Assembly: GCA_963281255.1 (NCBI GenBank)
Contig: OY725495.1
Location: forward strand, 310,001-374,000
Source: Aphrocallistes beatrix
Taxonomy: Eukaryota > Porifera > Hexactinellida > Sceptrulophora > Aphrocallistidae
Direction of reading: 5' to 3'
Length of the DNA stretch: 64,000 nt
In this document: positions 29,743 to 41,038 of the stretch, one piece after another
Layout: every line of letters begins with the position of its first letter
How positions within the stretch are numbered: the stretch's first letter is position 1
The notes under the pieces: generated by a model
Database searches by the model: none
What the model was told of the DNA's origin: nothing
What the model saw: the letters and a program-made list of their open reading frames with translations, nothing else
Translations under genes and position numbers: made by a program

Positions 29743-32700
29743 TTATTGTGCTGCTGCTTCTGCATAGAAGGCATCGATAGTACCTTTGTATTTTTTCTCG
29801 ACAAAACCACGTTTTAGTTTCATTGTAGGGCCTAAAACAAAAGGTGTTAATTAGCTCAGATGTTGTAATAAAGAATTCAATAAAGTTTTGCGTGAGTTTA
29901 CCAAGTTCTCCGCCTGCGATGGAGAAGTCTGTATCCAGCAATGACCACTTCCCAATCTAACCAAGCAGAATTCAGTTAGATTTAGAGTATGCATATAGTT
30001 CACAGAAGGCAGAGCATAAATTTACACACGGTCAAGTCATTATCTACATCATTATTATTGATCTGGTACAGATAATTTGAATCAAGTAATAAGAATTAAA
30101 CTCACTCGCTGTGCGTTGGAAGTGGCCACAGCATTTGCTCGGTCGATTCCATCCTGAATAGCTTTAAACACCACGTCATGTTGTTTATTGTCATCGATTA
30201 TCTCTGAAACTGTTGCAGCGGTACATGAGAATGTTGCAAGGAGCTCGCAAGCAAGTGGTGACAATTGATCAGTCGGAAATCCAGTCGATTCGTCCATTAC
30301 CAACTGGAAGGAATTAAAACCAAATCATTGCTATTCTAATAATGTTTTCTAATAATGTACAATGGTAGGAGTTAGATTATATAGTAAAAAAGTGTCTTGT
30401 GAGTGCTTGCATCATATTAGTTATCAAAACAATGTATTTATTAAATTGGTTGTCAACGTTGCAAATTAGGAATATTAATTTAGTTCACGTAGAGCTCACT
30501 ACGGCATTTTTGTAGATGGGCGCAGGTCAAAACGACCACAAAAAAAGCAATCCTGTAGATATATGTATCATTTGGATATTTAAAACTATCTTACAAACCT
30601 GCATGGAAATGAGAGCACTTAAAAACTTCCTCCTATCTCCAATCACCATAATGTTGCTGATGAACGGCAACTCTGCCTTTACTGAGTTCTCAATCATAAC
30701 AGGAGGAATGTTTTCACCTCCAGCAGTGATTATCAGCTCTAAAATAATTCAAAAAAATTATAGCCATTCATTTCAGAAGTTGGCCACTATACATAGTATA
30801 GAGTCGGCAAACTAAAAAGAGCTAAACTGTCATAATAAAAGGTAATATATATCAAGGCAAATGATCAAATCCATAGTTCACCTTTGATACGTCCGGTAAC
30901 GTAAAAGAAGCCATCTCTGTCTCGTTTGCCAATATCTTCACTATGTAGCCAGCCGTCTTCATCAATCGCTTGTTTGGTCTTGTCCGCGAGTCCTAGGTAC
31001 CCCATAAACACGTGACGACCTCGTGTTATTATCTATAGAAAGCATCCCACACTAATACTACAGGTAATTGCAACATGTACGGAATTGTATCATTACACAA
31101 CTAACCTCTCCATTACCATCTGCATCTGGCTGATAAATCGCAACTTCAATGCCTTCATATGGTTTTCCAACAGAACCAGATTTCCAAAATGAGACCTGGG
31201 GGAGGTTTGTGACCTGGACTCCTGTGCTCTCACTCATTCCGTACAGTTCAAACAGCGCAAGGTCGATGGAGCAGAAAAATTCTAAAGTTTGAGGACTGAT
31301 GGGTGCAGCTCCTGTAAGCTGGAGACGACATCTTTCCAAGCCAAGTTTCGCTTTGACCTATCAAATCGTTGATGTTATCAATCAGTGGATGAAATCGAGC
31401 AAAATTAAGGGGTGTTGCTCACCTTCGAAAACACAAGTTTACTAGCCAAAAACCAACCCCAAGGGAGAGACTCATTTTTTTGTCTGTTCATGTTTCCGAC
31501 TACTCCCTTTTCCATACTCCAACTGGCCACCTTAGCTTTAAAACCAGTTGCCTTGGACAGTTCAGACTTTATTTTCTCTTCCATCTTCTCCCAAACTCTG
31601 ATCATAACATGAATTTAAAACAATTATAACCCAGAGACAGATAGGGCAGTACAATTCTAAATTTAGTAGAAAGACCTCACCTGGGTACCCCAAAGAAGAA
31701 AGTCGGTTTAACTTCATTCAGAGTGGTGGCTAGTCCGCCTTTCAGCGCGTCCTTCCCTGCAAACCATACAGTGGCCGCAGTTATAATGGGGATGTATATA
31801 TCAGCCAGTTGGGCTGCGATGTGACTGAGGGGGAGGTAGGAGATTGACTGTTCATCTCCCACAGTGAAGGTTATGTTAACGCGCTTCAATGCTTGAGTAG
31901 TGAAGGTTATCTGGAGAGAACAAAATTTTAGTGATAATTCATTAAGACAGTGCATTCCTTGTACAGCCTTGTGACCTGAAAGGAACTCGAGGAGAAATTC
32001 TTCGAACACATCATTAAAGGTTCACATCATCAACACATTTCTTAAAAACCGCAAATATTCAACTTCAAAAATTCTATTTTAAAAGTTCACCAACCATTTA
32101 CATGACACAATAAAACGAAATTTCTGGAGTTCTGCTGTTCAAGAGAGAAGCCTTGGGAGAATGAATGTGAAATTACCAAGTAATCAGCGAGTCAATAACC
32201 AATAATGTGCATTCCTCGATGAACGGAAATCTGGAAGACAACTTTTTCTGGTTATTAGAAGTTGACTAAATGTTGTTCCAGGGACTGAACATATCTAATA
32301 AATGGCTATGGAGGGAAACGCACTGAGTTCGTCTAATTGGAAGCTACAATTTACGAGAGATTCGTTGTCAATTGGAACGACAAAATCAACACATATACGT
32401 GTACTTGTTCGGGAACTTTTAGTTCCTTGTTAATAGCCGAACCGCAGTACTTAACTATTGGAGAAGTTTTTCTCTTTGACTCATGAATAAATAAAACAGT
32501 AGCAAATCAAGTAAGAGTTGTATTAGATATTTACTGATGCGGAGCTGTAATCGGGATGATGATAGGCCGTATATAATTAGAAGTTAATTAATGGAAAATC
32601 GCAAAAGTATTCAGTGTCAGTCCGATAAATGTTTCAGTCACAATTCCAAGTAAAGGTAGGCAGTATCCTTTGAACTTGTAGCTTATCAAATTATACAAAA

Positions 32701-34243
32701 GCGATATTGGAATGGTTGAACAATTTGCATGTGCCAGATGTGCAAGTAAAAGAAAATAGCATCGATATGCTAGAGCGAATCTGATGGTAAAATTGATGAG
32801 ATTATTGGCTCGCACATATTCCTACGAGCCATTGGCTAATCAAATAGTGAATTTCAATCCTAGATATCAAATTGATTGCAAGACTATCAGTTCACCTGTA
32901 GAAAGTGTGAGGCATCAACTAAAATCCAAGTTATTCAGACAGGTATCTCGTAAATCGACCAATGAAATATAAAGTTCAGTCGACTCCGCTTAATAAGGTC
33001 ATTGTTTAATCGGGCCACTTTTGGCAGGACTGGAATAGCTCTCACACATAGAAGCTAATACAAAACATTTTCGGTTAATAGGGTTCTCTGCTTAATCGGG
33101 GCAAAATGTCCTCTGACCGATGTGACCCTATTAAGTGGAGTCGACTGTATTTCAAAATTTGGTAGTGTGAACGTGTTATAGTATAAACTAACATTATCAT
33201 GACTCAGCATGACTCCCTTGGGGTTTCCAGTGGTGCCTGAAGTGTATATGAGCAGAGCACATCTATCGGGACGAATCTCCTTGATGATATCGTCCAGCTC
33301 TCGATCCAGTTCATCCTTCACTTTGGTGGTAGTTTTTGTGTTGGTGGAATCCTCCTCATTCTTTGCATCTAACATTCATCCGTTTAGATAACTGAACTGC
33401 TAATATATTTCATCAATAATTACCTGTTACTGGAGTTCCTTTGTCTAAGAATTGCTGCCAGGTCATTACGTCATCGTTACCCTGTTGAACTTCCCCCTTG
33501 AATTGAATGATTGCCTTCAAATCAGGCAGTTGGTCTTTAATCTAATCATAAATCCAATATAACAACTTCGAATAAAATATAGTATTTTACAACAAACAGT
33601 TTACCTGGAGTATTTTTTGCAATTGTTTGTCATCTTCAACAAAATACAGCTGCGCTTTACAATCCTTCGCAACGTAGGCACAAGCATCAGGACTGTTAGT
33701 AGTGTAGACACCAGCGCACATTCCACTGAAGGAGGGAATGAGAGAATTTTAATTTAGAATTCAAGTAACAATCGCCGAATTTTGTTTTGACGAAACTCAC
33801 CCTGCCATCATTGAAGCGAGACAAGTTACGAACCATTCGTGAGAATTGAATCCGATAACACAGACGGAACGATACACCTCGAAACCGAGCTAAATAAAAG
33901 AATTCCACATGAAAAAACTAAATCAATACTCTATTCACTATATGTATTAAACAGGTGTTACCTTTCGCAGTGAACGCGCAGCATTCCAACACATATCCCA
34001 ATACTGCTTGTATGTGAATCCAGTGTACAATTTCTGACCGTTCAACTTCTCACACATTGCAACTATGTTTGCGTGTTCGTTCGCGGTCTTTTTGAACATA
34101 TCTATAATGGTGATTGGTTCTATCGAACCGAGGCCAGTCTCTGTCATCAGAATGTCCACTCCTTCATGCGGATCAACGCTCCATATCTGATTGAAATAAT
34201 TAAACGTTATTGAATCGTGTGGATTGTTATATGATTTAGACAT
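29743..34243 (-). CDS. ACSBG: Bubblegum-type long-chain acyl-CoA synthetase
   Basis: Thirteen exons on the minus strand: 34243-33962, 33889-33801, 33725-33605, 33541-33424, 33368-33193, 31910-31681, 31597-31423, 31357-31106, 31032-30882, 30738-30599, 30303-30106, 29956-29902 and 29831-29743. They give 691 residues. It activates fatty acids to acyl-CoA through an acyl-AMP intermediate. Seen in order: the P-loop [18 protein letters not shown] (about 245-262), [78 protein letters not shown] and the closing [19 protein letters not shown]. The usual TGD of the hinge region is SED, keeping the Asp. The pattern and C-terminus match the ACSBG family rather than ACSL. Intron 5 (31911-33192, 1.28 kb) contains a pogo-like MITE. 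All phases agree. Confidence 0.92.
32977..33147. mobile_element. pogo/Tc1-like MITE, family A copy 2
   Basis: A 171-bp relative of the element at 1942-2130, with the same ends (CAGTCGACTCCGCTTAATAA; right end TTAAGTGGAGTCGACTG). The right flank is TA and the left is TT, probably a mutated TA. It lies in ACSBG intron 5, just downstream in the intron (transcript sense) of the exon 5 donor at 33192. Confidence 0.8.
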
Positions 34244-34806
34244 ACAACTTTACTAAGATCACCGATTCTAGTCAAGATTCACTCTTAATTCGAACGATGA
34301 AGCCAAGAGAAGAGAGAACCAAATTATGACTAAATTGGAATATTGTGGGATCTCTTTTTTTGAGAAAGTCAGAAAAGCTAAGTAGTATCTTTCAGATTCC
34401 TTTGGAAGAAGAATGACTTCAACACTAAGTTTAGTTTATCAGCTTTCGTTAGCAACAATTAGTAGACATGGATGAATAAGACAATCGACTCCACACAATC
34501 GATTTTTACAATCAATAGATAGAATCATATGCTTAATATTTTCCTTAACATTTTTACAGGAGAAGCTTTTAAATAATGTGAATAATGTACGAGTAAATAA
34601 TGTTAAAGTGATAACGAAATTTCTTGATTTTAAATCGACGGCAAGACCCTTAAACTCTACAATGTTAAAAACGGTGAGAGCGATTAGAAAATTAATAATT
34701 TAATTTAAGAGTATAAAATAGGCATTCAAAGTGAGAAAGTACATTTGCACTAAATAAAACAATCTTGAAGGCTTGTTGACAATCTATCACAAAAGAAAGC
34801 ATTCGA
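34244..34806. other. Gap upstream of ACSBG
   Basis: 563 bp between the ACSBG start and the NHL-gene stop. It should contain the ACSBG promoter and the NHL 3'UTR. No TATA box or repeat stood out. Confidence 0.4.
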
Positions 34807-35700
34807 TTAGTAAATCTTGATTCCCTGTGTCATGTCACCAACAATGAAACGGTCGTGTTTATCAATCGCCAATCCTTTCGGCAAATGGAAAATGATCAGC
34901 TGATTCCCCCAGCCGCGAAAATGTTTCACGAGCACCCCACTCGGTGTGTAAACAGCAATCGGGTACTCCCAGCTGTCGCTTATAATGACTGTCCCATGGC
35001 TGTCCAATACGAAATAGGATGGGAGGAAGATCTCTTGTTGATCGCCTCGTGTTGCGAATTCTCTAACTAACTCGCCGGACTCGCTGAAAATGTGCATACA
35101 CGGATTGTTCCAATCCAACACGTAGATGTGCCCTTTCGCCCCTATCTTCACATCACAAGGCTTGTACAACTTGTCGCCACCAATTGATCCAGTGTGATTA
35201 AACTCAGAATCAAATGTTTGTACAGAATTTGATGCGTCGTCAGTTACGTAGAGAGTTCCATCTTGTGAAACTGCGATGCCTTTCGGGTTCTTGAGTGGCC
35301 ATTCTATCGTGGATATGTGTTCACCTGTGAGTGTGAATATTTGGACATCATGCCGTGCGATATCTGACACATAAATCTGCTCTTTCCAAATAGCGATACC
35401 AAACGGTTCAATGAAATGTGGCTGACCGATTTCATTCGAAATAAAATTGTAAAGGAATTTTCCGTCTGGTGCGAAAACTACCACGCCCTTTGATGAGGTG
35501 TCAATAGCGTATATTACGCTGTTCTCGTCCACTGTGAGCGCTGATATCGATAAGAGTTTGTTAGGGGCGAATTGAGAAATTTCAATCACAGGCTTTTCAA
35601 TCAGTGTGAAATCCCGACCTGGTAAAGTCGTAGCGATACTTGGCCCTTGACTAGAGCGACGAAATCTTGTTGAGCCAACGCAATTCAGATTATTTCCCAT
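34807..35700 (-). CDS. NHL-repeat beta-propeller protein with N-terminal acylation motif
   Basis: Single-exon ORF of 297 residues made almost wholly of NHL-type blades. Repeating strands include NSVIYAIDTSSKGVVVFAPD, KEQIYVSDIARHDVQIFTLT, DGTLYVTDDASNSVQTFD, KGHIYVLDWNNPCMHIF and GLAIDKHDRFIVGDMT, enough for about six blades. Such propellers bind proteins or RNA; TRIM-NHL proteins share the fold, but here RING, B-box and coiled coil are absent. The N-terminus MGNNLNC has Gly2 and a nearby Cys7, the arrangement of N-myristoylated, palmitoylated membrane-anchored proteins (inference). A TATA box lies 78 bp upstream of the ATG. No closer orthologue recognised. Confidence 0.75.
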   Translation of the reverse strand: MGNNLNCVGSTRFRRSSQGPSIATTLPGRDFTLIEKPVIEISQFAPNKLLSISALTVDENSVIYAIDTSSKGVVVFAPDGKFLYNFISNEIGQPHFIEPFGIAIWKEQIYVSDIARHDVQIFTLTGEHISTIEWPLKNPKGIAVSQDGTLYVTDDASNSVQTFDSEFNHTGSIGGDKLYKPCDVKIGAKGHIYVLDWNNPCMHIFSESGELVREFATRGDQQEIFLPSYFVLDSHGTVIISDSWEYPIAVYTPSGVLVKHFRGWGNQLIIFHLPKGLAIDKHDRFIVGDMTQGIKIY

Positions 35701-35777
35701 CAGTATTCAATTATTAAACGTAATTTCTAGAGACGAATAATAAAGTGTTGTATTGAGACATATTAGGAGAGTACTTG

Positions 35778-35785
35778 TATTTATA
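35778..35785 (-). promoter_or_regulatory. TATA box upstream of NHL gene
   Basis: The minus strand reads TATAAATA, 78-85 bp before the ATG. Position and match suggest a core promoter with a roughly 50-nt 5'UTR. Confidence 0.4.
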
Positions 35786-37762
35786 CTTGGTGCATTATAT
35801 AAGTCTATGAGAGCCTTTTCAATAGGAATTGTCTTATCAGGCAGGAGGCTACGAGTTCAGTAACTAAGTATGAGTATCATAAAGGTTTCATCCAAATCGT
35901 CGATGCAAATCTAAAGAAATTGCAGATGAACTTGATGTGATCGAATTTGTCTAGATTTGGTATTTAATCAAAGACAAAAGACCACAAATTCACCTTCATT
36001 CAGCGATAATCGACGCGAAACTATTGGAGCGAATCTTCAGGAATTTTGATGGTCACGAGCGACTACGATCGATATGGTGGATGAATTTATTAAATACCTG
36101 AATTCTGCTCTGGTTTCATGTATTAACATTGCATTCAATTAATTATCTTCTCAAATATTTGATATTAAATTCTTACCATAGTTATACTCTACGTATTGAA
36201 TTTTGGTGCTTTATAAACCATAGCAGTGTGAACAGAAGAATTAAATTATAATTAAATATGGATTATTATGTAATTATCTCAATGAGGTCACAAGCAGCAG
36301 AAAAAAACAATGCAGCAAAACACGCTAGAATAAGGCAAAATGTGAGCTCATTCAAGAAACATGCACCATTATCTCTTTAGATTCAGTTTAGTACTACCAT
36401 ATGCTGCACTGAATCTATAGGATAATCAAATCGATTCCAATGAGATCATAATGTAATAAAGTAATGAGTCGAGTGGTAGACTTAGGTTTCTCCTGTTAAC
36501 CATCCGATAAAAGGGGTTAATAACTGAACTAGAATCCTTTAGGAATGCTGGTAGAGATTAATAGAGTTGGAAACCAGGTTAAATACTTCTTAATGGATTT
36601 TAAGAAAACAATTGCTATGAGGTGTAATTATAAGATGGTATGCGTGTGATCTATAAGCTGCATCGATAACTTAATTTACTGCTTCATTTGGGTCCACCAT
36701 CCACCTGCTACTAAAATACACATGTACCGTCTACAGAAATACATTTTCATTATTGGTCATGTGTAAGTGTCTTGCGTATGAATATAATATAAATTTTTAA
36801 AAATACCTTAGTAAATATAAGTGTGCATAAAATATGATCAGATTTGTAAGGGCAGACAGAAAGCTTTCTAGGCATACGTATTATAATTGGAACATGTAAA
36901 GGCACAAGTAATCTAGTTGATTTGATTTGTAGTACACGAAAAGCGCTCATACATATGATACCACTCACTTCAACTATCCAATCCTGATCTCATCGACCTC
37001 TAAACATCCCAGAATGAGTTACAAAGTATGCTATTATAAACACGCCTCTATAGTTATACGAGTCTCTGAGCTAGACAGTAACAATTGTATTGTCTCATAA
37101 TCGATGTTCTGTTGAAATTTAAGATTACATTGCTCAGGTAATGTATTGGAACACTGGGTGTAGGATGGACAAGAAATTGATTCGTAAAGCATGAATCATC
37201 ACTTAAATTGGTAAGGAATATACAGCGCATTCCTGTGCAAGTAGATTATGAGATTATAATATGGTGAATAACATTGTGTGGATATGTTTCCAGGAATCAA
37301 ACCAAGCAGAGTATCACCTGTGATTAGAGATTCGTACGGAAGAGGTTAGAATATCGTGTCGTTTTGTAGCAAGTGTGTGGTCATTTAACAATCACTGATT
37401 TCTAATAATGAAATTCCATAATGTGCAATTTTGAGGTTCTGTTGTGGATAAGAACAAGAGGATGCGGATGCGAGAAACGAGGAATATGAATATATCTACA
37501 TATCCTGGTGGTTAACTCGAAGTGCCACAGAATTAAATATCGATTGTTTCAGACAACTCTTAAAGAGTCAACCACAAAGCATGGAGCATTCAGATGAGGA
37601 CGCTTAGTTCAGCAAAATTCAGAGCTGACAGAGTAGTTTTCGGAGAATCATGTCGAACCTGAACTCCAACAGAGCGATATAATAAGAACGGAAAACATCA
37701 TTTTTTACCTCCCAAATCAAAATAAAATATTGAAGTAGAGTGAAGTCATACAAGCTGTAATG
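35786..37762. other. Gene-free AT-rich stretch
   Basis: About 2 kb with only short, non-coding-looking ORFs. No RNA gene or tandem repeat recognised. Confidence 0.4.
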
Positions 37763-37878
37763 CAGTGGTTTCCAAACTGGGATCCATGGACCCCTAAGTA
37801 GTTCACAGAAGATATCAGGGGGTCCACAGAATATAGGAAAATTGCTGTCCACAGCCAAAAAGAGGTTGAAAATCACTG
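37763..37878. mobile_element. hAT-like MITE, second copy type
   Basis: A 116-bp element with ends CAGTGGTTTCCAAACTGGGA and, inverted, CAGTGATTTTCAACCT. It is flanked by near-identical 8-bp repeats CTGTAATG (37755-37762) and CTTTAATG (37879-37886). Same general class as 15004-15155. Confidence 0.75.
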
Positions 37879-38510
37879 CTTTAATGGGTTTCCGGAATCG
37901 AACTCTAATTTGAAGTAATTACTGGTACAAATAAGATAGAAAAGGTTTTGAAACTTGAATTAGGAAAAAATAGATATATATAAACCTGCAAGCGAAAAAT
38001 GATATAATCACAACCATCTTAATAACCATAGCTTTAAAATGTTCATTTGTGTAAAAAAAACTGTTCTTAGAACATTGACTTTATCAGAAAGTCACATAAG
38101 TATTCTAGGTATTTCAATAATATTATTGTTGCTTAGATTATTTTAAACCTTACTCTGCGATTCGGTTGTATTCCATTCGGTATCCACGCCATTAGGGAAA
38201 TAATGATGTATATCAGAGACAAGAATATAGCTAGCCTAACTCTGCATAAAGGAATGCTTCCATCAAATTTTGTTTCATAAGAATTACAAAATATTGGATC
38301 ATAGATCCAATATAAAAACCTGGATCCAATTTTTTTCTGGTGACGCAAAACCCACAAACCCCCTCTACATTGAAAGCTAGCTTTTTGCGACTTGAAGAAG
38401 TGCCTCTCATTGCTTTTTTAAAAAAATGAAAAATTCATGTCAACAAGTCCAGAGGAGAATGCTCCAAGACAAAAGTTCCTGGATGGATCCAAACAGTGGT
38501 ATAAGACATG

Positions 38511-38671
38511 CAGTAGAACCTCATTAATACGAACACCCGGGAATGGGAGGAAATTGTTCGTATTATCCGGAATTCGTAGTAACCGAAGTGATTTACATGC
38601 ATTTTCTCCGTAGGGGATAAAATATATGTTCGTATTATAACCGTGTTCATATTAACGACGAGATTCTACTG
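38511..38671. mobile_element. pogo/Tc1-like MITE, family C
   Basis: A 161-bp element. The left end is CAGTAGAACCTCATTAATAC; the right end, inverted, is CAGTAGAATCTCGTCGTTAA. TA flanks the right end; the left flank is TG. Its right end overlaps the last coding exon of the small Pro/Glu-rich gene. Confidence 0.75.
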
Positions 38672-39609
38672 TATACAGAATAGCGCCACCATCCTGAAAC
38701 TATGGATTAGTAGTTATAATGACAATATAGGACCAGGACATATGTTATACAGATTACAGTACAATTATTGAATACAATAACGCAAACCTTTTGCCTAGGC
38801 AGGTACTTGACATTGGTCTGAGGCTTCTGTTTCACCTCTACCCCCGCATCAGCAGCAGCTACGGGCTCTGCTGGCTTCTCCGCTGGCTCCTCAGAGGGAA
38901 TATAATCTGCAACCGGGGGATCTGTTTTAGGCGCCGTTTCGATTTCTGAATCGGGTTTAGACTCTGGTACAGGATCTGAGACCGGTTTTGAGACCGGTTC
39001 TAAAGCAAGATTAAAAGAGGAGAATCAATCGTAGATAAAAGTAGTACCGTAAACTGGGGCGACTTTTGCCCTAAGAGGTTGCTTAGTCCCACAATAGCAA
39101 TTTTCATAAAATATACTCAGACTTATGAGTCAATGTAATCACTCACATTGATAATATGCTGAATGAAACTCTCAATATATCCGAAGGTATTTAAACCGCA
39201 ATATTTCTAAGTTTGAGTATATTTTATTAAAATTACTATTGTGGGTCAAAGCAACCTCTTAGGGCAAAAGTCGCCCCAGTTTACCGGGTATAGTGTTTTA
39301 GTATTGATATTATTTGTCATTACCTTCCTTTGGTGTAGGATCTGCTTCTGCTTCATCTGGAATATAAATTGGAAAGAGTAGGTGACAAAGTTATCAACAA
39401 AAATACTATATGCGTCGTAAATTATCTCGCCCAGTCACTGCACCATTGACATACCGTTGGCTCGGTATCTATGGTATGCGGACAAACGGGACAATCGTAT
39501 ATTATATCACCCAAAAGTCAAGAAATTATACGCGTGATTTGAATATATATATTTAATTAACTTCTCAATCTAATTGAGAATACAAACCTCTTTTTGGACT
39601 ATCTGACAT
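38652..39609 (-). CDS. Small Pro/Glu-rich orphan protein (four exons)
   Basis: Exons 39609-39588, 39356-39324, 38999-38788 and 38693-38652 join in consistent phase to 102 residues. The protein opens MSDSPKRDEAEADPTPKEEP and is disordered, rich in Pro, Glu, Lys and Ala, with VSKPVSDPVPESKPDSE and PSEEPAEKPAEPVAAADAG. It closes with a more ordered, Lys-rich KQKPQTNVKYLPRQKDGG. All three introns have GT/AG borders with clear acceptors. The final six residues (TVESRR) and the stop come from a pogo-like MITE end, so the C-terminus may be young. The second intron holds a foldback element (39047-39288). I recognise no family. The evidence is splice-site and frame coherence only. Confidence 0.5.
39047..39288. 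mobile_element. Long-TIR foldback MITE in intron of orphan gene
   Basis: A 242-bp near-complete inverted repeat. The left arm begins CCGTAAACTGGGGCGACTTT; the right arm, inverted, begins CCCGGTAAACTGGGGCGACT. Arms match through GCCCTAAGAGGTTGCTT and on into ATAAAATATACTCA, so most of the element could fold into one hairpin. TA flanks both ends. Confidence 0.8.
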
Positions 39610-40310
39610 TGTATTGGAATGTGTGCTTGTATGTGTATGGTATGTAAACAATTCTTTTCCCTCTAAAGCTAATATTTTACAGCATAAAATAAAAATACAA
39701 CAAAATTCGAAAAGTAATAGAAAACAAAGGAAAGAATTAAAACCGCTATTGGATTAGTGTTCTCTCTGAACAATGAATGTATATACGTTGTTTGTATGCC
39801 TCGGCAGATTGGTCATTCAGAAATTCTCCGAATCATGACTAAAGAACTGAACTTTGTATGATCAGGTGAAATAGTATTTAGGTTTCATGTTCTTAATCCT
39901 GAGGCATAATACTCAATTGTGCGGAATTTTCTGAGAAGTAAAAATATTGGTGAGATCTTTAAAATGGTCAAATAGCATTGCTTGCTTCAATTCATTCCTA
40001 TTTTCAAAATGCATATAAGTCCCTACAAAGATATCCGATTTCCAAACGATGGATGGAATTTGCTTTAATTAATTGCAATTAAACCTTAGCACAAAAACCT
40101 TAAATGATTGTAAACTAGAGAAATGAGAGCTGAGCTATCCACTTAACATGCACCTATCAAAGAGTGTGCTTCATGTTTGAACGAATTTTTAAAATTATAT
40201 TGTCGTGCTTTTAGAATTGTTACGTACTTTCCAAGTATGAGATGCGTACGCACAAATAAAAACTATATTTCGTAGTCGACTTTAAGAAAGACTCATTTGT
40301 TACAACCGTT
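39610..40310. other. Gap between orphan gene and plus-strand ORF
   Basis: 700 bp, AT-rich; presumably the promoter of the minus-strand orphan. No further feature recognised. Confidence 0.35.
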
Positions 40311-40547
40311 ATGAATCGCACAATATTCCGGAGAGTTGAAAAATACTATAACAATCTGTCGTTAATTCTTCTTTTGTTTTGTATTTGGGATATTTCAGGT
40401 ATTCCTTTACAATTTGAAGCCAAATTTTGGCCTCTTAAAAGACAAAATTTGCATTATTTAACAATATCCAAAGAGGGAATGCTTAGAATAACAAATATGC
40501 CTAAGAACGAACATGAACCATTCACGTTTAAAATGTACGTGACGTGA
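40311..40547 (+). CDS. Small secreted-looking ORF, possibly a first exon
   Basis: 78 codons. The N-terminus MNRTIFRRVEKYYNNLSLIL continues into LLFCIWDISG, a signal-peptide pattern with basic start and hydrophobic core. The remainder (KRQNLHYLTISKEGMLRITN then FTFKM) alternates like beta strands. A strong donor (GTACGTGA) lies four codons before the stop, so the true protein may continue in a later exon that I could not place with confidence. No family assigned. Confidence 0.25.
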   Translation: MNRTIFRRVEKYYNNLSLILLLFCIWDISGIPLQFEAKFWPLKRQNLHYLTISKEGMLRITNMPKNEHEPFTFKMYVT

Positions 40548-41038
40548 TATTTTGTGATACGAAAGGCGGAACTATATTGTCTAGAGAGTAATATTAAACT
40601 TACTAATTTCAAGTTAATCTGTGCAACATTGTTGGAGCTGAAATGGATACCTTTATTACACATTGTAAAGGGAGCAGTGCAATTCTACATAATCGTTACA
40701 CGTATTATGCATTTGCGTGCGTGTACATAGTTTAACTCCATAATGAGTCCTACACGTTAACAATTAAAATTTCACGTAAATTGATTGAAAATACTCGATT
40801 AGAATATTAATAACACACTGATAAAATTACTAATTAAAGCTGTCAACCAACAAGTACAATTTCCATGACTACTCCTATGTATATACAATACGTGTGAGGT
40901 AATTTGCATCGAGTGTTCTGAATTGCTATGTTACATTCACAAGTAGTTTCATGAGTGGGATACTATTAAGAAAGAAAAAACGCAATCACGCTAAGTTCAA
41001 ATGGTTCCAGACGTATATGTTTGATTATTGAACAATGT
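40548..41038. other. Gap between small ORF and ORP gene
   Basis: 491 bp. Open frames exist but none could be joined convincingly to the upstream ORF. Includes the 3'UTR of the oxysterol-binding protein gene. Confidence 0.3.

Noticed and set aside
40311-40740. FGF/beta-trefoil-like reading of the small secreted ORF plus downstream frames
   Set aside because: Short stretches resemble FGF spacing, but they lie in different frames, lack the Phe and Glu of the FGF signature and miss a core strand. No consistent splice model joins them.
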